64,000 nt of DNA, from positions 868,001 to 932,000 of the forward strand of contig JAPDRO010000004.1 of NCBI GenBank assembly GCA_030247885.1, given 5' to 3'. The notes under the pieces are model-generated. The model worked only from the letters and a program-made list of their open reading frames with translations, ran no database searches and was not told the DNA's origin. This document shows positions 56,250 through 64,000 of the stretch, piece by piece (the stretch's first letter is position 1; each line of letters starts with the position of its first letter). A program made the position numbers and the translations under genes. The stretch comes from Taxawa tesnikishii (nom. ined.) (taxonomy: Eukaryota > Ascomycota > Dothideomycetes > Dothideales).

Positions 56250-58215
56250 CTATGACGGGTCGAATTTTCCGGTGATGGGCGGATTGGTTGGGTCGATCAT
56301 GGCGCCGGTATCTCTGATCCAGATACCGAGACTAACACTGTAACAGTGTGTCAGTAGAAGCTCAATCTCGATCCTAATCAGAACACCTGCGATGTGAGAC
56401 ATGCCTCTTTCCCAGCTTGACACCCACATCCTTGACATCGCCTGCGCTCTTAAAGTTGTAAGTCGACAGCCACCCCGCCATCCAATTGTCCTCCTCGGCG
56501 TCTTGGCCAGCATAGGGAAGATTGATGACGATATTCTTAATCATGCGCTGAGGCCCTAAACCTAGATCCTCGTCACCGACGACGTGATACCCGCCCTTCT
56601 GCATGTAATCCGGGTCCAGCTGCCCAAGGACAGCGTCCATGAGGCATTTGGCGATGCCCTGGCGCAGGTGGGTAGGGCGTACGAAGATCTCCATCTCGAT
56701 GGTGAAGCGGTACATGCCGAACATGTCGTTGTAGTCGTCGGCGTAGGCGATGCCGACGATGTGGTCAAGGGTTTGTGGTTGGAAGGTGACGCTCTTCTTG
56801 CCCGTGCGATTTGTATTGCGTTCGATAGCTACGAGGAAGGGGAGGTGCGCGCTCTTGATGTCGCGGATGCGTTGGAGCATTTGGTCGTGTAGAAGAGGTT
56901 CCATTTCGGGCACGCGGACCGAGGACAGTACGTAGTAATTGAAGATCTCGTTGATCTGTCTCGTGTCTGCGGGCATGGCGCGTCGAATGGAGAGGTTGAT
57001 GGCTGGAGAATGCAGCATTGGCGCTGGTGCGATAGGAGCAGCGTGAGGGACTTGTTCAGCCTTAGGTTGGGGCTTTGGCTTCTTAGGTGGATATTTTCTG
57101 CGGATAGCTTCTTCGACGCCCTTGTCGTTCAGACGAGCCTTGCGCTCCCTGACGGTCTCTTGGGACTCGTCAATGCCATCAATTTGTGGATGGACCAGCT
57201 GCAGGTGGAAGTTGCCTTGCGACGGATACTGATCCCACCAAGGCTTCACTCCCTTAAGGTCATCCTCGTCCAACGGATCTGGCTGGACCATAGGGTACCG
57301 CTGCCAGTAGTCTAGAGGCGCCACGTTCTCGAGAGTCTTCGGAACCCAATAGCGAGGGACAATGTCTCCGGCCATGATCTCCGTGTTCTCGCTCGTGAAT
57401 GGACAAGCCTTCTGGTTGTCATGAATGAACGGGTTGATGTCGACAACAAGGCTGACACTGCGATGTGCGGTATGTACCGCATCGAACCACTCTTCAATGT
57501 GCGACGCGCTTTGGTTGTCGCGAAACGCTGGTCTGGAATCCCAATCCACCGGCGCAGGTGCCCATCCACCGCTCCAGTCCTTGAGGTCGTAGGAATTATC
57601 GGCGTGCCGACGATGCACTTTCGCACCCTGACCGTCGTCTGCTGCAGCACTGTGTGGGCCACTGTCAGATCGCTCGTATTCTTCCCACTTCTTTGGATCT
57701 GGTTTGAGGTCCCGGTCCTTCACCCAAGGTGATGAGCGAGGTTTAGTGCTTTGAGCTTGCTTAGGGTCTCGATCTCTCATCCAAGGGGACGGATGCGGCT
57801 TGGAGCTCTGTTGGCGATCTCGTGGCTGGCGGTTGTTCGGCGCTCGTGCTGGTCTCTTGTCCTTCGGTCTGCTTTCGCGTGTACCCGGAACTGCTATGGG
57901 TGCTCCTGCGCTATAATGGCTTGTAATGTTGGCAGGGGTCGGCGTCCAAGAGTTTTCGGAACCAGTGGTAATGCCAGAAGTGTCGGCATGGTAGTTGGTT
58001 GTAGCGACAGTAGTGAATGTGGTGTCCTGAGGGGAAGCTTCTGATTCTGGGTATGGGACCAACGTCAACTGTTGCGCCTTTGCGACGACTTGCGCATGGC
58101 GTTTGTGCGGCGGAATGTACTGCTGCTTAGTCGGAATGGGGTTTGGGCCTCGCTTGTGAGGCGGAATCCAACCGGTAGGCCTTGCGGTATCAGTAGGCTG
58201 CACGACAGTGAACAT
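56250..58215 (-). CDS. GNAT-family N-acetyltransferase with disordered N-terminus
   Basis: Exon 1 (58215-56387) and exon 2 (56336-56250, or from 56337) are joined by a 49-nt intron that adds VSLGIWIRDTGAMIDPTN to the end. About 638 aa. The N-terminal third is low complexity, with the PPHKR motif twice (GWIPPHKRGPNP and YIPPHKRHAQ), then basic SPWMRDRDPK/SPWVKDRDLK repeats. The C-terminal GNAT fold runs from INLSIRRAMPADTRQINEIF to the end: VPEMEPLLHD, DHIVGIAYADDYNDMFGMYR, and the acetyl-CoA loop region EIFVRPTHLRQGIAKCLMDAVL (RxGxA-type). Known in fungi as a conserved unknown with an acetyltransferase domain. The substrate is unknown. ATG 58215 (MFTVVQPTD) was chosen; the frame is open upstream without another ATG. 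The frame is intact. Confidence 0.85.
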
Positions 58216-58591
58216 GGTGCAGTCTTCTGGCGACGCCACTGGCAGCAGCGATGGCACGTCCTGTTGCGGCCAAGTTGAGATATTTTGTGGTGATGAAACG
58301 CGAATGGAGAGGAGCGATTGTGGAAGAGGAGGAAGAAATGAAGCTTGATCTGGGAAGAACGACGGGTAAGCTCAGCGAAGGCGAGTTTCGGCAAGACTCC
58401 GCAACCGTCACCACCGCCGTCGTTTGCTCTGCAAATCTGCAAATATCAATTGGATTCTTTCCAACGCCAAATGGGAGAAGTTGTCTTGCGCACTAGTAGA
58501 TCGTCCAGATATGGCACGTGACTGGCAAAGATGCATTTCTCAGTTCTTTCTTAGACTTCTTTCACTTGCGATATATGAGACATATTCCAGG
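58216..58591. promoter_or_regulatory. Divergent promoter region, GNAT / ARL2
   Basis: Only 376 bp separate the two divergent starts, so the promoters share it. Confidence 0.65.
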
Positions 58592-59397
58592 ATGCTGTCA
58601 ATATTGAGAAAAGCTCGCTTAAAGGACAAGGAGATGAGGGTCCTGATGCTGTACGTTTAACCGCTGATTTGGTTTTCTCTGCTGATGGATTGCCGAGGGG
58701 TCTTGACAATGCAGGAAAGACGACTATCGTGAAGAGTATCCTTGGTGAGGACATCAACAGTGTCTCCCCTACGCTCGGTTTTATCATCAAAACAATCGAT
58801 TGGGATGGGTGAGTGAAGTTTAGCGAGCTGCTCCGATGCTTATACTGACGGAAGAGTCAAGTTACAAGCTCAACATATGTACGTACCCGATCTGTTTCCC
58901 ACACGAACTTCCTTGGCTCAGACGAGGCGGCCAGGGGACGTCGGAGGACAGAAAACCCTCCGCACGTACTGGAAGAATTATTTTGAGAAGACCGATACCC
59001 TCATTTGGGTTGTTGATGCCACGGACCGAGAACGCATCGATGACTGCCGACAGGAGCTTGCAGGCCTGCTCATGCAAGAGGTACGAGTCCATCATGGCCC
59101 GTCCACCTGCGAGCACTGACGTCTTCACAGCGACTGATGGGCGCCAGCCTGCTCGTCCTGAAGAACAAAAGTGATGTTCCAGGTTCCATGGATGAAGCGG
59201 AGATTCGGCAGGTTCGCGTTTGTTTTGCCCGTACAAGCAGGATAAGATCTGACAGATCAACACAGGCACTACAGCTTGATTCAATCAAGACACACAGATG
59301 GTACATCATGGCCTGCAGCGCAGTGACAGGATTGAACCTTCGAGAAGCCATGACCTGGGTCGTTCAGGAAGCAAAGGAGAGATTATTCTTGTACTAA
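58592..59397 (+). CDS. ARL2 GTPase (Cin4/Alp41 homologue)
   Basis: Six short exons are joined by introns including 58650-58697; others lie around 58809-58861, 58877-58932, 59079-59128 and 59213-59266. The assembled product of about 180 aa begins [20 protein letters not shown]. It shows [10 protein letters not shown] (P loop), [13 protein letters not shown] (switch I), [12 protein letters not shown] (switch II, split by an intron at the W), NKSDVPG and CSAVTGLNL. It is closest to ARL2, which regulates tubulin cofactor D in tubulin folding. The missing N-terminal Gly agrees with ARL2, which is not myristoylated. It is the most intron-dense gene here, and all splice phases keep frame. Confidence 0.93.
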
Positions 59398-60552
59398 GCC
59401 CTACCGTTTTCGGACTATATATCCAAATCGGGCACGATCCACCTCAGCCTTATGCAGAGATTGTCAGAATTTGATTGGATCCTGATCCTAACGTGAATTC
59501 CACCAACGTTATCTGAACGTATGTTCACACATCGCCATGCGTAGACTGGAGCGCCTTGCTCTTCTGCTTAGGTTTTCTATACTGTTTTAGACATGAAGGG
59601 ATAACTGCAACATCTCGCTCAGCCGCAAACCACGCTCCACCTGAGGGGTCATCTGAACGTACGAAAGCAAGCATGCAGCTCTCCCTACGCATCCTCAACA
59701 TGTGACAGAAACCACCATGGAAGTACACCCTCCGGAATGAGTTTAGGATATTGCAACTCCTGTCAGTCAAGAGTAGGAAGGCGCGATCCCGTCCACCGCC
59801 GTGGAATACACGTGAAATTTGGAACACGGTGAAAAAGCCATCTGAAGCAAAAGAACAGCATCAGCCTTGGATCTGGCGGTACTGTACGCGGAGCAAAGAA
59901 CGTCTCTGGCCCTGTACGTGAAGGAGGTCGGGGTTGCTACAGTGGCATTCAGTCGAAAGGTCGGCCATTCCCAACAGCAGCTGTATACACACATAGCTGC
60001 CTTGCCGGTTGACGTAGGGCCGTGTGTACGACCAATTCTGTTCATATGCTGGAGGCATCGGAATGTTGGCTAAACGCTACACTTGTTGCATGCAGACGCA
60101 TATGGTGTCAGCTGCTGGAAGCTGCTGCATTCAGTTACTGATCGGATGGGAAAGAAGGATCCAGCCACGCCAAGTACACACGTCCTGCTGCTGCCGCCAT
60201 CTGGATGCGATGAGCTGCTCTTTCTCTGCGCCGATCATGGGGTCCTCAAGAGCGATGCGTCCGCCTCTCACCAGCAAGAGAAAGAGAGGTTACGCGCGGG
60301 GCATATCGACACCGACAAGAGGTCCGTTCAATGCGAGAGGACTGTCCTGGAGGCCAACCCATTCGAAACATGCAAAGGCGGTTGCGGATGGGAAAAAGAC
60401 ACCCATCTGCGTCACTGACGCTGCAAGAACATGTTGGTCTCGCTTGCACTACTCGTCGACTCTCCTCTTCTTAAGCGAGCTGCCCACATTGCTCGCTGTC
60501 GGCAAAGTCGATTTGCCGCGGAGGATGGTCGGCAGCCCATGAAGGGTTATAT

Positions 60553-62000
60553 TACTTGAAAATCCTGCTTACGACATCCAACCCGGACTTATGGTCAAGG
60601 GGTTTGCACAGACTGCACCGCGGTGACGCGTCACAGCGACAGCTGGAGTCCGCCTTTGACCACTGTTCGAACCGGTCACCAAGACAACAGCGACTTGACG
60701 GGCCAGGCTACCTGAGACGCCCGAGTAACTGTTTCTTGACTTCCCTGGTGAATGGCGCGCCCGGAAGGGGAAGGGTTCTTTTGCTCTTTTGGTTTTCTGG
60801 GATTGAAAGTTGCTTGCTTGCATCTCACTTGTTTTGCGAGTAACTGACTACTAGAGGATGCTGCGGTCGTCCTCTGCAGGTGCGCCTCCTCCTTTCGCAA
60901 GCCGGTTGTTCCTCCTTTGCGAATGACCATTCCAACAGCATAGAGTCGACATACTTGTATTTCGCAGCTGTTGCATCTTTCAGCCCGACCAGTCAGCAGC
61001 ATGTATGTCGCTCACTCTATGTACTGACTCGTTCGCAGCTCTCCTACGAATAATCCTCACGAATGTGAGCCGGCCACTTCAGCCACTAGCCAATTCCCCT
61101 TGTGCCGCTCGGCTTCTCCGCTGTTCTTCTGCGCGCTAAGTCCTCGCCACGGGTTTCTCGGTCTGCTGCGGGATAGGGACAACAGCATATGAGCATTCAA
61201 ATAACCAGAAATGCCTGCTTACCCAAGCACAGTAGAACGTGTGGTCAAGGGGCTGGTGGCCGGCCACCACCATCCCCACGCAACCACAGTTCGAACCGCG
61301 CAACCCAAGTAAACATCTTCGCAGCTCAACCTGGGATGTTTCTTGACCCCGGGGCCCTAGGTCTCGAGGGTGTTCTTTGCGACTCTATGTTTGTGGAAGT
61401 ACTGTTGCTTGCATTTGCCTGCTTCTTGCGATTCTCTCATTGCTAACTCCATACATGGGAGTGATGTGTTGTGCAGCTGTGATCTATCCTGCCATGCATG
61501 CGTTTCGACACCCTCCGTTTTGCGTGTCCCATGTGCCTCTTGAATACAGGCGGCTCCTTCGTGGACAATCAAGTAGGTCATCAGACGCTGCTGGCTTCGT
61601 CCAATTTGGATCTTTGTTCATCTCCACTCTTTCATTCTCTTACGTGGCCCTCTGCTCGAACGCCACTCCTCGCTACGGCTCACCCCAGCGTTCCTTGGCT
61701 TTGTTGCTTCTGACTAAGTTCTCGTTTCGCACCCTCTGGCGCACAGTCAGGGCGGCAGCCCTTAACCTATTTATTTTCTAGAAATCCTGCCAATGTCAAT
61801 CAGCCTGGTCTTATGGTGAGCTCAGGCGTCGCAGCACCCCACTGCGAAGCTCGATGTGTCGCAGAATCCCACTGCGACACCCTTTCGAGCCGCGTCTGAG
61901 AAGCCGTGGTTACCAAGACAAACCCCTAGATGGGTTTTCTTGAGCCTCGAGCGCGACTAACCCCCCGAAGTTCGCTCGACACTACACCATCACCATGTCA
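60553..62000. repeat. Three diverged copies of a roughly 250-bp non-coding unit
   Basis: Colinear anchors recur: a GAAAT(G/C)CTGC start, TGGTCAAGGGG, GTTCGAACC, ACCAAGACAA-like, GTTTCTTGA(C/G) and GTTGCTTGC. They appear in the order expected in blocks 1 (60553-60846) and 2 (61204-61446), and partly in block 3 (61780-62000). The blocks share only anchors, so they are old. Identity was judged by eye. Confidence 0.4.
61828..61878. repeat. Two-copy 30-bp period repeat (GTCGCAG...CCCACTGCGA)
   Basis: Copies at 61828-61848 and 61858-61878 share GTCGCAG and CCCACTGCGA, and each can fold on itself (TCGCAG with CTGCGA). Confidence 0.75.
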
Positions 62001-62271
62001 AGAACCTCTACACACTCCTTTTCTGATGGCATGTATCACTACATGTCGGAGTATTTGAGTCCTGACTCTTGTGTGCTTTGGATGTCTAATGGAGAGATGC
62101 AGTTCTACCACAACCCAGTCCACTGCATGACCTCATCGTCCGTGGCGTCTGACCTGTCATGCATCCCGCTGTGACTGCTCAGCCTTGCGGTTCAGCCCTG
62201 TTGCTCTATGTCCCATATCACTCTCCGGCATTACTCCGCCTACGCGTCTCACACCTTGTGTCTCATCTGGT

Positions 62272-62610
62272 TCTATCTGTTGGCATCAGGCAGTAACCGA
62301 CTACAACTCTCACAGTCCGAACTTCGATACTGACCGCCTGCCCGGAATTCCTGGCGTGACGCAGGCGATGCTACCGCTGCGTCAGCAGCGGAGTGATGGT
62401 GGGACAGAAGAGAGGTACCTAGCCATCCCCTGGCCGAAGTCGTTGCTTGACGACACCATGCCGTGGGCCGTCGAAGGGCAAAGAGGGTACAGGTGGGATA
62501 TTTATATCGCACCGACTTGGACGTGGCGAGCGTCTGCGGTCTGGACAGCTTTGGTACTCAGAACCACAAGGAGAGGTACAAGAGACGCAAGCGTTTGTGT
62601 GCTGTTTTGA
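62272..62610 (+). pseudogene. HET-domain gene relic (heterokaryon incompatibility type)
   Basis: One frame reads WHQAVTDYNSHSP, FDTDRLPGIPGV, YLAIPWPKSLLDDTMPW and YIAPTWTWRAS. That spacing matches the stretch that follows a HET domain in fungal HET proteins (W..V..Y, DRLPAISGVA, YLAGLW...LLW, RAPSWSWAS). The HET domain itself is not found upstream, and the frame ends soon after. This is a decayed fragment of an allorecognition-type gene. It lies in the repeat-rich, gene-poor tract. Confidence 0.55.
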
Positions 62611-63306
62611 ATGTCGACGCGAATCCGCTAGCGATCAATGAAATGGGTTAAATGACGGCACGGACGCTGACCTTGAACGCTTCATTTGCGAAGACTGTTG
62701 TCGATGGCCACGGTGACTATGACCTTTTTCCATGTTCGCAGAGACTCTCGGACACCGCGATCATCCGATGACCAACAGCATGGAGTTCTGTTCTCTTCTC
62801 GACATTTGCACACCAACAAGATTCTCCAGCGATCTGGACTGCGGGCTCTCCGATGAACTGCGTGAGAACCCGGAGAATAGAAGGACAATCGAATTATCTT
62901 GATTTAGCTTCGAGACCGTCAGATGATACTCCAGAGGAATAGACTTTGAAGTACGAAGAGTGGGGTACATTGAGTTCTCGTTCAAAAGTACTCTTGGGCA
63001 GGAGAAGCAAAGGAGCCGGTACCTACATGCGAAGACGAAGAAGCTAGCATGGAAAGGCTTGAACGGAGAAACATTACCATCATGTAGAAAGGGCGAGCTT
63101 GAGCCTTGCCCGCCGTCTTGCAGCCCGGGCAAGTAATTCTCCAAAGTGATTAACAGAACGACCGGCAAGGAGATGGTTTTCTCAACGCAGATGCGAGATC
63201 GTAGCAAACAGACACCTGCTTGATCAGTGCTACGGTATGACCATACTGTCCATGTATGCCTAGAGTGTTCCCGAAAGGACAATGTCGAAAACCCGTTCTA
63301 TTCCTT
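62611..63306. other. Intergenic, nothing recognised
   Basis: This is the 3' side of the dehydrogenase gene. Short frames only. Confidence 0.5.
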
Positions 63307-64000
63307 TTACAACGGGACCAACCCATCCTTGCCAATGACCCTCCCTACAACATCATCCCTCTCGCCCTCCACAACACTTACATACACCTTCGCCCCGATG
63401 CTCGGATGTCCCGCACCCATCTCCTCCGCTTGATCCCTCATGTTCCCCAGATTCGTTGCCAAAAACCCAGGTGCAACACCCCACACCTTCACCCTATCTG
63501 CCTTCAGCTTATGGTTCCAATCCAGCATCAGCATGTTGAGCGCCGTTTTGCTGCAGCGGTAACCGATCGTCTCAAAGTCAACAGGTGGCTTGGGCCATCC
63601 TGCCGGCTGCGGCGGCGTCGGGAAATAGTCCTCGATTGCCACTGTCATATGGGAAAGGCCTGCTACGAAGAGCAGGCGCGGATCGATGGATTCGAGAAGG
63701 AGCGGCATGAAGGTCCAGGTCGTGAGGTGTGCGCCGGTTACGTTCGTGTCGTAGGCTTTGTTGAAGCATTCGCGGAGGGAGACGTTACCGTGTTTCCATT
63801 CGGGATCGAAGGCGGCACCAGCCTGGAACATGTCAGCAGTGATGCCATGTCAGGAACGACATCAAGGGATAGTGTACGTTGTTGATGAGGGCATCGACAT
63901 GTCCCGGACTGGCTTTCACTTGCTCAAAGGCCTTCTGGATTGAGTCGTCGCTGGTGACGTCCAGGACCAGCGGTTCAACGGAATTGCTCGAGTTTGAGAC
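63307..64000 (-). CDS. Short-chain dehydrogenase/reductase, 5' part outside window
   Basis: Exon 63878-64000 (open at the window edge) and exon 63307-63822 flank the 55-nt intron 63823-63877. Splicing creates the NNAG motif (DALINN joined to AGAAFDPEW) of classical SDRs. Downstream are TNVTGAHLTTWTFMPLLL, the catalytic Tyr and Lys in YRCSKTALNM (YxxxK), and WGVAPGFLATNLGN (PG motif after beta-6). The N-terminal TGxxxGxG cofactor site must lie beyond 64000; LVLDVTSDDSI is the conserved D at the end of beta-3, which helps choose NAD(H) or NADP(H). The substrate is unknown. The frame is intact in the visible part. Confidence 0.9.

Larger units (their letters stand above)
59398..62184. other. Gene-poor tract with diverged non-coding repeats
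   Basis: Nearly 2.8 kb without a convincing gene. Three related, diverged blocks (about 60553-60846, 61204-61446, 61780-62000) lie here, plus a 59-codon frame at 61995-62174 of unknown meaning. Confidence 0.5.

Noticed and set aside
60664-61297. GTTCGAACC strings resembling a tRNA T-loop (60664-60672, 61289-61297)
   Set aside because: The flanks cannot pair as a T-stem and no acceptor, D or anticodon arms can be drawn; they are anchors of the diverged repeat blocks.
61995-62174. 59-codon frame MSRTSTHSFSDGMYHYMSEY
   Set aside because: Too short and without homology or splice context; possibly chance in the repeat-rich tract.
1-64000. CRISPR array, rRNA operon, intact retroelement or DNA transposon, biosynthetic gene cluster
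   Set aside because: No regularly spaced repeats, no rRNA, no reverse transcriptase/integrase or transposase frames, and no PKS, NRPS or terpene enzyme were recognised.

Overview
The window is nuclear DNA of a filamentous ascomycete (Pezizomycotina; gene content and protein style suggest a Dothideomycete, but that rank is inference). The evidence is short spliced genes with 48-65 nt GT-AG introns, about one gene per 2.5-3 kb on both strands, and fungal families: HET-C, a DUF4045/gelsolin protein, a Rax1-like RGS protein, an INO4-like bHLH factor, a GH55 glucanase, a fungal arylsulfotransferase-type protein and a Ync13/Munc13 protein.

Layout from left to right: GAT-domain trafficking adaptor (+), F-box-like protein (-), long acidic conserved protein (-), COP9 signalosome subunit 7 (+), BTB/POZ protein (+), class C beta-lactamase-type hydrolase (+), HET-C (-), 2OG-Fe(II) dioxygenase (+), ACR3 arsenite efflux carrier (-), Rax1-like RGS membrane protein (-), an amidohydrolase pseudogene with a 92-bp inverted-repeat element beyond it, arylsulfotransferase-type protein (+), PAF acetylhydrolase-type lipase (-), Rab4/Ypt4-type GTPase (+), a relic of a fungal NLR-type N-terminal domain, Ync13-like MUN/C2 protein (-), INO4-like bHLH (+), an unknown Ser-rich protein (+), DUF4045-gelsolin protein (+), GH55 exo-beta-1,3-glucanase (+), GNAT acetyltransferase (-), ARL2 GTPase (+), a gene-poor tract of about 4 kb with diverged non-coding repeats and a HET-domain relic, and the 3' part of a short-chain dehydrogenase (-) cut by the window end.

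Functionally this is ordinary housekeeping: membrane traffic and polarity (GAT adaptor, Rab, Ync13, gelsolin, ARL2, Rax1-like RGS), regulation (CSN7, bHLH, BTB), wall and lipid metabolism (GH55, PAF-AH) and arsenite export. I see no operon-like arrangement and no biosynthetic cluster. Self/non-self recognition is represented by an apparently functional HET-C and by two decayed genes.

The strongest unexpected signal is technical or evolutionary. In ten otherwise well-conserved genes the reading frame jumps in the direction expected if one base were missing, nearly always at a short homopolymer (C, G, T or A runs). I count about 17 such points, plus one ambiguous one in the same set of genes. 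Adding one base at each restores the expected family sequence. The uniform polarity points to homopolymer under-calling in the assembly rather than to pseudogenes. Any annotation made directly on this sequence will truncate these genes. I found no intact transposon, retroelement, CRISPR array, rRNA or convincing tRNA.
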